Positions 17,968 to 24,242 of a stretch of DNA of 24,242 bases are shown one piece after another. Position 1 is the first letter of the stretch, and every line of letters starts with the position of its first letter. The position numbers and the translations under genes were made by a program. This DNA comes from Gammaproteobacteria bacterium (GTDB taxonomy: Bacteria; Pseudomonadota; Gammaproteobacteria; Pseudomonadales; Azotimanducaceae). A model generated the notes under the pieces. That model was not told the DNA's origin, did no database searches, and was given only the letters and a program-made list of their open reading frames with translations. The stretch lies in the NCBI GenBank assembly GCA_002711495.1, contig PARM01000054.1, forward strand, positions 5,503 to 29,744, in the 5' to 3' direction.

Positions 17968-18646
17968 ACCAGACTGGGGAATTTCTCGTAACATTAAGGC
18001 ATTTGTTACTTGTCGAGGACATGGTTTCAGTAAAGCTCCATACAACTCTCTAAATTTATCCAACCAAGTTGGTGATGTTGATAAGTCAGTTGAGAAAAAT
18101 CGAGGGCTCTTAGACCTTCCCGGTGAACCACGCTACCTTACTCAAGTTCACGGGAACGAATGCGTGCCTGCTTGTCGGGCCTCACGAGGAGTAAAAGCAG
18201 ACGCGTCTTTCACTGCAAAGCGCAACGAGGTGTTGACGGTTCTAGTTGCTGACTGCGTTCCCGTTTTATTTGCGAACAAAAACGGAACTCGTGTGGGGGC
18301 TGCTCATGCGGGCTGGCGAGGTTTGGCAAATGGAGTTTTGCGTCGAACCGCTGAAGCTATTGGTTTGTCGTCGCTTAGTGCTTGGATCGGTCCCTGCATT
18401 GGTCCATGTCACTATTCGGTAAAACGAGACGTGTTTGATAGGTTCCCAACTGACTTAGGGTTTAAAGAAATTTCAATGAATCGGTGGGAGATGGACCTTG
18501 CAGGTATAGCTGAAGCTCAGCTTATCGGTCTCGGTGTTCAGGTTTACGGAGGCGGATTCTGTACGTTTTGTGATGAAGAAAATTTCTTTTCCTATCGTAG
18601 AGATGGCAAGACTGGGAGAATGGGAGCTTTTATATGGATTCAGTGA
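17954..18646 (+). CDS. pgeF: Purine nucleoside phosphorylase / peptidoglycan editing factor PgeF
   Basis: This DUF152/laccase-domain protein prevents L-Ser misincorporation into muropeptides in E. coli, and family members cleave purine nucleosides. I start it at GTG 17954, inside the end of rluD, because a perfect GGAGG (17943-17947) lies 6 bases upstream and the product begins at the family's usual point (230 residues; E. coli 243). Motifs are LTQVHG, the metal or active-site set VLVADCVPVLF and AAHAGWRG, then WIGPCIGPCHY and FFSYRRDGKTGRMGAFIWI at the end. It overlaps rluD by 14 bases, as expected for the conserved rluD-pgeF pair. Confidence 0.94.
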   Translation: MRLIEPDWGISRNIKAFVTCRGHGFSKAPYNSLNLSNQVGDVDKSVEKNRGLLDLPGEPRYLTQVHGNECVPACRASRGVKADASFTAKRNEVLTVLVADCVPVLFANKNGTRVGAAHAGWRGLANGVLRRTAEAIGLSSLSAWIGPCIGPCHYSVKRDVFDRFPTDLGFKEISMNRWEMDLAGIAEAQLIGLGVQVYGGGFCTFCDEENFFSYRRDGKTGRMGAFIWIQ

Positions 18647-18695
18647 AATTCAGAGACTAACCAAATTTTGAACTTTAGTAAAAGATTGATCGCGA

Positions 18696-18732
18696 TTTTC
18701 TGAGTGTACCCAAAGATGGAGGGCTCAGAAAA
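18696..18732. repeat. Inverted repeat between pgeF and ilvI
   Basis: TTTTCTGAG (18696-18704) and CTCAGAAAA (18724-18732) are perfect 9-base complements, with an inner CCC (18709-18711) and GGG (18721-18723) able to extend the stem. No T run follows on the plus strand, so it is not a standard terminator for pgeF. It ends 11 bases upstream of the predicted ilvI -35, so an operator or other regulatory role is possible. Confidence 0.4.
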
Positions 18733-18743
18733 AAAGTTTGTAT

Positions 18744-18772
18744 TTGACTGCCGGCTTGGGATGCAAGAAAAT
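18744..18772 (+). promoter_or_regulatory. Promoter of ilvI-ilvH
   Basis: TTGACT (18744-18749) and GAAAAT (18767-18772) are separated by 17 bases. Transcription would start near 18779, leaving a leader of ~38 bases to the GTG start at 18817. That is too short for a classic leader-peptide attenuator. Confidence 0.5.
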
Positions 18773-18816
18773 CAGCGGCCCACTGTTGTTAACCGTAAAT
18801 GAACCAGGAGATTTTT

Positions 18817-20550
18817 GTGGATAAGCTTTCGGGAGCAGATATGCTTATTCGAGCTCTACAGGATGAGGGCGTCGAGTATGTTTTCGGATACCCCGGAGGG
18901 GCAGTGCTTCACATATATGATGCGCTTTTCAACCAGGAAAAAATTAAGCATATCTTAGTTCGTCACGAGCAAGGTGCAACCCACATGGCAGACGGGTACG
19001 CTCGAGCGACAGGGAGAACAGGGGTGGTTCTTGTGACGAGCGGTCCAGGAGCCACTAATGCAATCACTGGAATTGCAACTGCGTATATGGATTCGATCCC
19101 CATGGTCGTTGTCTCAGGTCAAGTTCAAAGCCACTTGATTGGCACTGACTCGTTTCAAGAAACAGACATGATAGGAGTTTCCAGACCAGTCGTAAAACAC
19201 AGCTTTCTTGTAAAAGAAGCGAGCGACATACCCGAAATCATAAAAAAGGCATTTTTTATAGCTGGTTCTGGTCGACCTGGCCCAGTAGTTGTGGATATTC
19301 CTAAAGATAAAACAAATCCAGATGACTTGTTTGAATATAAATATCCCAAGTCAGTTTCGCTTCGATCCTATAATCCATCTCAAAAAGGCCATTCAGGCCA
19401 GATACAAAAAGCCGTGGAGCTTTTATTGGGTGCGGAAAAGCCGATGATTTACTCTGGGGGAGGCGTTATTCTTGGAGAATCCGCCAATGCTCTGACTTTG
19501 CTCACTAGAGAGCTAGGATTTCCAATCACGAACACATTAATGGGGCTGGGAGGCTTTCCAGGTACTGACCGTCAATTCCTCGGTATGCTTGGAATGCACG
19601 GTACTTATGAGGCGAATAATGCTATGCACCATTGTGATGTCTTATTAGCTGTTGGAGCCCGTTTTGATGACAGAATCACAAATACTCCCTCGATGTTCTG
19701 TCCAAACGCAAAAATAATTCATATTGACGTTGATCCAGCATCCATCTCGAAGACAATTCGGGCTGACATTCCAATTGTAGGAGATGTGGGCGCCATCCTT
19801 AAAGAAATGACGGATGTCATCAGGACAAAGAAATCGAAGAAGTTAAATGAAACTCTAATCAGTGAGTGGTGGAATCAAATTGACCTTTGGCGGAAAAAGG
19901 ATTGCCTTAAAATAAAGAGAAGCTCGAAAGAGGACCAGATTATCAAGCCGCAAGATGGGGTGACTGCTGTTTATGAGGTGACTAGAGGCGAAGCCTTTGT
20001 TACATCAGACGTCGGTCAGCATCAGATGTTTGCCGCTCTTTATTATCCGTTTGATGAGCCCCGTAGGTGGATAAATTCTGGTGGGCTAGGAACGATGGGT
20101 TTTGGTCTTCCTGCTGCTATGGGAGCACAGCTAGCCTTTCCCAAAAGCACCGTCGTTTGCATTACGGGTGAGGGTAGTATTCAAATGAATATTCAAGAGC
20201 TATCAACGTGCTCACAGTACCAGTTGCCAATTAAGATAATTAACTTAAACAACCAATCGCTAGGAATGGTCAAGCAATGGCAAGACATGCAGTACGAGGG
20301 GCGTCATTCTCATAGCTATATGGATTCTTTACCCGATTTCGTGGCGTTAGCTGAATCTTATGGACACAGAGGTTTCAAAATACAAAGTCGTTCAGATTTA
20401 AAGCCCGTTCTTGAGGAAGTCTTTTCGATGAAAGATAAGCTCGTTTTCGTGGATATTATGGTAGATCCTAAAGAGCACGTTTATCCGATGTTGGTGGCTC
20501 CTAATGGCTCGATGAGAGATATGTGGTTGGAAAAAGGAGTGAGAACCTGA
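18817..20550 (+). CDS. ilvI: Acetolactate synthase large subunit
   Basis: A thiamine-diphosphate and FAD enzyme that makes acetolactate or acetohydroxybutyrate for valine, leucine and isoleucine. I choose GTG 18817 (577 residues) over ATG 18799. AGGAG (18806-18810) sits 6 bases before the GTG, and the product then opens [10 protein letters not shown], where the family starts. [15 protein letters not shown] and the catalytic Glu E51 ([15 protein letters not shown]) are present. The ThDP motif reads [11 protein letters not shown], with E where many enzymes have D, a variant I recall from related IlvI proteins. [12 protein letters not shown] follows. It overlaps ilvH by one base. ilvB is an equally acceptable generic name. 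Confidence 0.96.
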   Translation: MDKLSGADMLIRALQDEGVEYVFGYPGGAVLHIYDALFNQEKIKHILVRHEQGATHMADGYARATGRTGVVLVTSGPGATNAITGIATAYMDSIPMVVVSGQVQSHLIGTDSFQETDMIGVSRPVVKHSFLVKEASDIPEIIKKAFFIAGSGRPGPVVVDIPKDKTNPDDLFEYKYPKSVSLRSYNPSQKGHSGQIQKAVELLLGAEKPMIYSGGGVILGESANALTLLTRELGFPITNTLMGLGGFPGTDRQFLGMLGMHGTYEANNAMHHCDVLLAVGARFDDRITNTPSMFCPNAKIIHIDVDPASISKTIRADIPIVGDVGAILKEMTDVIRTKKSKKLNETLISEWWNQIDLWRKKDCLKIKRSSKEDQIIKPQDGVTAVYEVTRGEAFVTSDVGQHQMFAALYYPFDEPRRWINSGGLGTMGFGLPAAMGAQLAFPKSTVVCITGEGSIQMNIQELSTCSQYQLPIKIINLNNQSLGMVKQWQDMQYEGRHSHSYMDSLPDFVALAESYGHRGFKIQSRSDLKPVLEEVFSMKDKLVFVDIMVDPKEHVYPMLVAPNGSMRDMWLEKGVRT

Positions 20551-21041
20551 TGAGAAGAATTGTTTCAGTGTTACTTGAAAACGAATCAGGAGCGCTATCT
20601 CGACTTATCGGGCTTTTCGCACAACGTGGGTACAACATAGAAACTCTGACGGTAGCTCCAACGGAAGATCCTACTTTGTCAAGGTTAACCTTAACAACCT
20701 TAGCTGGCGATGATGAAATTGAGCAGATAACGAAACAGGTAAATAAGTTAGTTGAAGTCGTGAAATTGGTAGATCTCTCAGAGGGAGACCACGTGGAGCG
20801 AGAATTAATGTTGATCAAGGTCAAAACTAATAGTGACCAAAGAGAAGAGGTTAAAAGAATTGCAGACATTTTTAGGGGGCAAATAGTGGATGTGCTCCAT
20901 GACGCATATACAATTCAATTAACAGGAACATCAGAAAAAATAGACGCGTTTATTAAAGCCTTGCCACAGGACTCAATCGCAGAAGTAGCTAGATCTGGCG
21001 TGCTTGGTCTTTCGAGAGGAGAGAAAGCGCTTTCAGTATAG
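20550..21041 (+). CDS. ilvH: Acetolactate synthase small (regulatory) subunit
   Basis: The 163-residue regulatory partner of IlvI confers feedback inhibition by valine and full activity. The start is ATG 20550, overlapping the ilvI stop (TGATG) with AAGGAG upstream; it gives exactly the E. coli IlvH length. A frame opening at 20523 would add nine residues inside ilvI. Residues 1-78 are an ACT domain (RRIVSVLLENESGALSRLIGLFAQRGYNIETL) that should bind valine. The C-terminal half (~85-160) is the IlvH C-domain, with ELMLIKVKT and ELTG-like TIQLTGTSEKIDAFI. The 163-residue size separates it from the short IlvN and IlvM types. Confidence 0.97.
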   Translation: MRRIVSVLLENESGALSRLIGLFAQRGYNIETLTVAPTEDPTLSRLTLTTLAGDDEIEQITKQVNKLVEVVKLVDLSEGDHVERELMLIKVKTNSDQREEVKRIADIFRGQIVDVLHDAYTIQLTGTSEKIDAFIKALPQDSIAEVARSGVLGLSRGEKALSV

Positions 21042-21090
21042 GTAGAACTAATCCGATTTTTCAAAAATAAGGTTAAAGGAGAATTTAAAT

Positions 21091-21858
21091 TTGTCTGAGC
21101 AGGAACCCGAGAGACTGGATTCGGCCCAAGTCACAAGCATAAGAGAACGGCGAGGATTAAGGCGAGGAATATACCTGCTGCCTAACTTGGTTACTACGGG
21201 CGCACTTTTTTGCGGCTTCTATGCGATTATCGCGGCATTGTCGAGTGAGCTAGAACTAGCGTGCACAGCCATAGTTATAGCCGGCTTTTTAGATGCTTTG
21301 GATGGGAGAATAGCAAGATTAACGAACACTGCAACTGAGTTTGGTGTTCAGTACGACAGCATGTCTGATTTAGTTGCATTTGGAGTTGCTCCTGCGATTC
21401 TATTATACAGTTGGTGTTTGAATGAACTAGGAAAAATCGGTTGGATTGTAGCTTTTTTCTACGTTTGTTGTACTGCACTTCGACTCGCTCGTTTTAATAC
21501 GGCTCCGGACACAAAGGTTTTCTTCGGTCTACCTAGCCCCATGGCAGCTGGGACTATTGCGACTTTGGTCTGGACTTGGGTCGACAATCTTCAACCAATT
21601 AACAGTATGACTTTCTCTTTCGCGCTTGCGGTGTTTGCTTTTTTTGCCGCTTTACTTATGGTCAGTAATGTTCGCTACTACAACCCAAAAAACATAAAGG
21701 GACAAGTTCCTTTTCGGTATATGTTTTTGGTGATTTTGATGTTCGTTTCTATACTAATTTATCCTCCTGGGATGCTTTTAATTATCGGAACTGCTTATGC
21801 TCTCTCTGGCCCAGTTCTGGCTTTAGGCAGAAAGCTTCTTCGGACGAATAGCGAATAA
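21091..21858 (+). CDS. pssA: CDP-diacylglycerol-serine O-phosphatidyltransferase
   Basis: An integral membrane enzyme making phosphatidylserine, the precursor of phosphatidylethanolamine. It belongs to the CDP-alcohol phosphotransferase family. The full motif D71-G72-x2-A75-R76-x8-G85-x3-D89-x3-D93 is intact, with D68 preceding. The N-terminal ~25 residues are charged and soluble, followed by LLPNLVTTGALFCGFYAI and several hydrophobic helices to residue ~245. TTG at 21091 is the start, with AAAGGAG 9 bases upstream; no better start exists. This is the membrane type of PssA found in Pseudomonas, unlike the phospholipase-D-type PssA of E. coli. It follows ilvH after 49 bases and could be read from the ilv promoter. 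Confidence 0.94.
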   Translation: MSEQEPERLDSAQVTSIRERRGLRRGIYLLPNLVTTGALFCGFYAIIAALSSELELACTAIVIAGFLDALDGRIARLTNTATEFGVQYDSMSDLVAFGVAPAILLYSWCLNELGKIGWIVAFFYVCCTALRLARFNTAPDTKVFFGLPSPMAAGTIATLVWTWVDNLQPINSMTFSFALAVFAFFAALLMVSNVRYYNPKNIKGQVPFRYMFLVILMFVSILIYPPGMLLIIGTAYALSGPVLALGRKLLRTNSE

Positions 21859-21915
21859 AAGGCGTTAGGTGCAGTCTACAGAGAGTCGTTGGGTTCGATC
21901 TAAAGGTAATTTGTT

Positions 21916-22917
21916 ATGGCTAAAAAGCCAAACGGGGATATATCCGAAAACGAAGTTACAGATGAGTCAGCTTATTTAAGCCGGCGTTCCTTGTTGAAAG
22001 GTTTTGGAGCCGCTATTGTTGGTTATCATCCATCATCTCTTCTTTCGGACCAGATGGCCCTGGCTAAAGTAAAAATTAGATCTGAGCTTGATCAGATGAT
22101 AGCTCAGAAAATAAATTCAAGAGCAAAAGCAGATCCAATGGAACTCCTCGACGTTACTCCTTATCGCTATGCCTCTAGCTATAACAATTTTTATGAGTTC
22201 GGTTCGGGCAAGTTGGATCCAAAAAAGAATGCAAAAAACTTTGTTACTGATCCATGGACGGTCTCAGTTCAGGGGGAATGCGATGGAGGTGGGATATACC
22301 ACTTAGAAGATCTCGTTCGACCTCACCTTCTGGAAGAAAGGATTTATCGTCTCCGATGTGTAGAGGCCTGGTCTATGGTTATTCCTTGGGTGGGGCTTCC
22401 GTTAGCCAGATTATTAAAAAAATTCAAGCCTCGCTCGAACGCTAAATATGTAAAATTTGAGACTCTCTACGATCCGACTCAAATGCCGGGCCAAAAAAGT
22501 CTGTTCTCGACGATCGAGTATCCTTATGTTGAGGCCTTAAGGATTGACGAGGCGACCAACAAGCTCAGTTTTCTGGCGGTGGGAATGTATGGGAAGTTAT
22601 TACCTAATCAGAATGGGGCTCCCATCAGACTTGTTGTGCCATGGAAATATGGATTTAAGAGCATTAAATCGATTGTCAAAATTGAATTTGTTGAAAAAAG
22701 GCCAAATACCACTTGGATGAAGAGTAATCCTAAAGAGTATGGTTTTTACTCAAACGTCAATCCTTCGGTGAATCACCCTCGCTGGTCGCAGGCTACTGAA
22801 AGACGTTTGCCTAGTTCAATTTTCTCTCCAAACATTCGGCCGACCCAAATGTTTAATGGTTATGAAGATGACGTCGCTCATCTCTATAGGGGCATGGATC
22901 TCAGAAAATTCTACTGA
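21916..22917 (+). CDS. msrP: Periplasmic methionine sulfoxide reductase, molybdenum subunit
   Basis: MsrP (YedY) repairs oxidised methionines in periplasmic proteins using a molybdopterin cofactor and electrons from MsrQ. The 333 residues match E. coli (334). A twin-arginine signal SRRSLLKGFG sits at residues 22-31, fitting folded cofactor-loaded export, though the following hydrophobic stretch is weak. The molybdenum-ligand cysteine is C148 in RCVEAWS; WSMVIPWVGLPL and the PWKYGFKSIK block near residue 255 are family hallmarks. Its TGA overlaps the msrQ ATG by one base, so the two subunits are coupled. Confidence 0.96.
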   Translation: MAKKPNGDISENEVTDESAYLSRRSLLKGFGAAIVGYHPSSLLSDQMALAKVKIRSELDQMIAQKINSRAKADPMELLDVTPYRYASSYNNFYEFGSGKLDPKKNAKNFVTDPWTVSVQGECDGGGIYHLEDLVRPHLLEERIYRLRCVEAWSMVIPWVGLPLARLLKKFKPRSNAKYVKFETLYDPTQMPGQKSLFSTIEYPYVEALRIDEATNKLSFLAVGMYGKLLPNQNGAPIRLVVPWKYGFKSIKSIVKIEFVEKRPNTTWMKSNPKEYGFYSNVNPSVNHPRWSQATERRLPSSIFSPNIRPTQMFNGYEDDVAHLYRGMDLRKFY

Positions 22918-23495
22918 TGCCGACTCTCGCTCTTCTCTCTGTCTGTTTAGCCCCTTTCACTTGGGTTCTTCTTAAGGTGATTTTTTCAGTGGTCCTCGAC
23001 ACAAATTATTTCGGGGCTGACCCCGGAATAGAACTGGTTGCATTTTTCGGGCAAATAGCTACCTTATTTTTGTTTTTAACCATAAGCTTTAGCTCTTTGG
23101 GAAAAATCTCTAAGACTTGGGGAATCCCGCGGATGAGAAGAATCTTGGGTCTTTCGGTTTTTTTCTACGCCACCCTGCACCTTTTGAGTTATTTGATTTT
23201 CCTGGGAGGATTAGAAGTGGGAACCTACTTTCATGATCTCATGACTAAAAAACGTATCATTTTTGGCTCGCTGGCATACTTCTTTCTTTTTTTATTAGCC
23301 GCGACTTCATTTGACTCAGCAGTAAGAAATTTAGCTAAAGTCTGGTCGTTGTTGCATCGACTCGTATATTTCATAGCGGGTTTGGTAGTTCTCCATGTTT
23401 TTTTGTCATCAAAAGCAAACTTCGCCTTTGCGTTCTTTTTTTTCTGCGCATATTTGATTTTAATTGGCCTGCGTTTACAAAAAGCTTGGAGATGA
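22917..23495 (+). CDS. msrQ: Heme-binding membrane subunit of the methionine sulfoxide reductase system
   Basis: MsrQ (YedZ) is a ferric-reductase-like membrane cytochrome b that passes electrons from the cytoplasm/quinone side to MsrP. It has 192 residues (E. coli 211) with about five or six hydrophobic segments. Candidate heme-ligand histidines lie in FYATLHLLSY (residue ~87), LLHRLVY (~147) and VVLHVFL (~160). RRILGL precedes the second membrane segment, as in the family. ATG at 22917 overlaps the msrP stop. It is the last protein gene before the ribosomal RNA operon. Confidence 0.94.
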   Translation: MPTLALLSVCLAPFTWVLLKVIFSVVLDTNYFGADPGIELVAFFGQIATLFLFLTISFSSLGKISKTWGIPRMRRILGLSVFFYATLHLLSYLIFLGGLEVGTYFHDLMTKKRIIFGSLAYFFLFLLAATSFDSAVRNLAKVWSLLHRLVYFIAGLVVLHVFLSSKANFAFAFFFFCAYLILIGLRLQKAWR

Positions 23496-23614
23496 ATAGA
23501 ACTTTGCCTCCTTTTTTCAGAGCTTAAGTTCAATGAGAGGCGGGCCTAACTATTGTTTCAGGATGAAAAAAAAGCCATAACATTATCGCTAAAATCTAAA
23601 TATTCTTTAAACGG

Positions 23615-23642
23615 TTGTAAAAGGTCAGCTTTAACGTATAAT
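23615..23642 (+). promoter_or_regulatory. Ribosomal RNA operon promoter (P1-like)
   Basis: TTGTAA (23615-23620), a 16-base spacer and a perfect TATAAT (23637-23642) have the spacing typical of rrn P1 promoters. The ~35 bases upstream are rich in A and T, which suits an UP element. Transcription would begin near 23650. The bases after the -10 (GCAAAC) are not a strongly GC-rich discriminator. Confidence 0.7.
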
Positions 23643-23649
23643 GCAAACC

Positions 23650-24045
23650 TTTAGGCAGTTAGGCTAAAAAAGACAGTTTTTGTGTCCAACGCCATTCGAT
23701 AAAAGGGTGGCGTCTCGAGTATTCAAGATTAGAATTCCCGCCGTTGGTTTGGTCCATGGAGGGATTCTTTGCGCGATGCAAAGTGGTTTTGGCTCGAAGA
23801 AGCTCTTTAAAAATTGAGAAACAAGCAATAGGTGTGGGTACTTGTTGATGACATACGATAGATATTCAGCAACAAGTTACCAACAATTTATTGAGTGATA
23901 CTTACTAAATACGAGGTAATTTTGCATTGCTGAGCCTTGCGTCGTTATCAAAGACGCAATGAAAAGATTGGCGGACTTTAACCGCTATTGATTTCCTGAG
24001 GGAGCCTCAAAAGGGTGAAACGAGGGAAATCAAAGACATACTCTT
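23650..24045 (+). ncRNA. rrn leader with boxB/boxA-like antitermination signals
   Basis: The 550 bases between msrQ and 16S hold no gene; from ~23650 they are the rRNA leader. Visible elements in order: stem CGCCATTC/GGGTGGCG (23690-23697 with 23705-23712); a boxB-like hairpin CTTTGC-GCGAT-GCAAAG (23767-23783); boxA GCTCTTTAAAAATT (23802-23815); ACAAG (around 23820) pairing with CTTGT (around 23842); and a perfect 7-bp stem TTGCGTC/GACGCAA (23937-23943 with 23953-23959). BoxB before boxA is the order known from rrn antitermination with Nus factors. The final ~80 bases should pair with the 3' side of 16S for RNase III processing, which cannot be tested here. Confidence 0.65.
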
Positions 24046-24242
24046 AATTGAAGAGTTTGATCATGGCTCAGATTGAACGTTGGCGGCAGGCCTAATACAT
24101 GCAAGTCGAACGGTAACAGATCGCTGTGATCCCTTCGGGGTGAACTTGATGCTGACGAGTGGCGAACGGGTGAGTAACGCGTAGGAATCTACCCAGTAGC
24201 GGGGGATAGCCCGAGGAAACTCGGATTAATACCGCATACGCC
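24046..24242 (+). rRNA. 16S ribosomal RNA, 5' part (cut by window edge)
   Basis: AATTGAAGAGTTTGATCATG at about 24046 is the canonical bacterial 16S 5' end. It is followed by TGGCGGCAGGCCTAA, ACATGCAAGTCGAACGG and GACGAGTGGCGAACGGGTG, all universal or gammaproteobacterial signatures. The first ~197 bases are present, including the V1 loop with CCCTTCGGGG, and the gene runs off the right edge. The start is set by similarity to E. coli and may be off by one or two bases. Confidence 0.98.

Noticed and set aside
18716..18802. 28-codon frame from ATG 18716 ending at the TGA that overlaps ATG 18799, considered as an ilv leader peptide
   Set aside because: It spans the predicted promoter, has no ribosome site, and contains only a VV pair rather than runs of Ile, Val or Leu codons.
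23500..23560. GCCTC...GAGGC repeat after msrQ as a terminator
   Set aside because: The arms are five bases with a long spacer, and the T run lies inside the loop rather than after the stem.

Overview
The window is a chromosomal segment of a gammaproteobacterium with roughly mid-40s percent GC by eye. The 16S rRNA 5' end at the right edge, the gene set (IspB, RplU, RpmA, ObgE, ProB, RpsT, MurJ, RibF, LspA, FkpB, BamD, RluD, PgeF, IlvI, IlvH, PssA, MsrP, MsrQ) and the gene order all support this. The order recalls Pseudomonas-type genomes, including PssA-MsrP-MsrQ placed just upstream of an rRNA operon. A large TonB-dependent receptor and a response regulator resembling those dedicated to marine Gram-negative sortase systems suggest an aquatic heterotroph; that is inference.

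Layout. 1-2000 holds a truncated response regulator (-), a 63-residue protein of unknown function (+) whose stop overlaps the stop of a ribokinase-like gene (-), and tRNA-Pro(CGG). 2000-8200 is the accessory part. A short exported TonB C-terminal-domain protein lies 3 bp upstream of a membrane class III adenylate cyclase with a large periplasmic sensor. Next comes a frameshifted relic of a TonB-dependent receptor C-terminus (-), then an intact 1023-residue TonB-dependent receptor (-) with two perfect palindromes upstream. 8200-12600 is housekeeping: ispB (-) divergent from rplU-rpmA-obgE-proB (+), then rpsT (-) meeting proB tail to tail. 12600-16100 is a tightly overlapping set, murJ-ribF-lspA-fkpB (+). 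16100-18650 has bamD (-) divergent from rluD-pgeF (+). 18700-23500 has ilvI-ilvH, pssA, msrP-msrQ (+). The last 750 bases are a ribosomal RNA promoter, its antitermination leader and the first ~200 bases of 16S rRNA.

How the genes fit together. Most of the right two thirds is the cell's core: ribosome building (rplU, rpmA, rpsT, obgE, rluD, rrn), envelope assembly (ispB and murJ for peptidoglycan and quinones, lspA and bamD for lipoproteins and outer-membrane proteins, pgeF for muropeptide editing, pssA for phospholipid, msrPQ for repair of oxidised periplasmic proteins) and amino-acid or cofactor synthesis (proB, ilvIH, ribF). The least ordinary parts are the TonB-domain/cyclase pair, the receptor relic beside the intact receptor, and some translational or transcriptional control structures: the rplU leader stem, a terminator-like hairpin just before obgE, and the inverted repeat before ilvI. 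I see no mobile element, CRISPR array or phage gene, and nothing that amounts to a clearly new multi-gene system.
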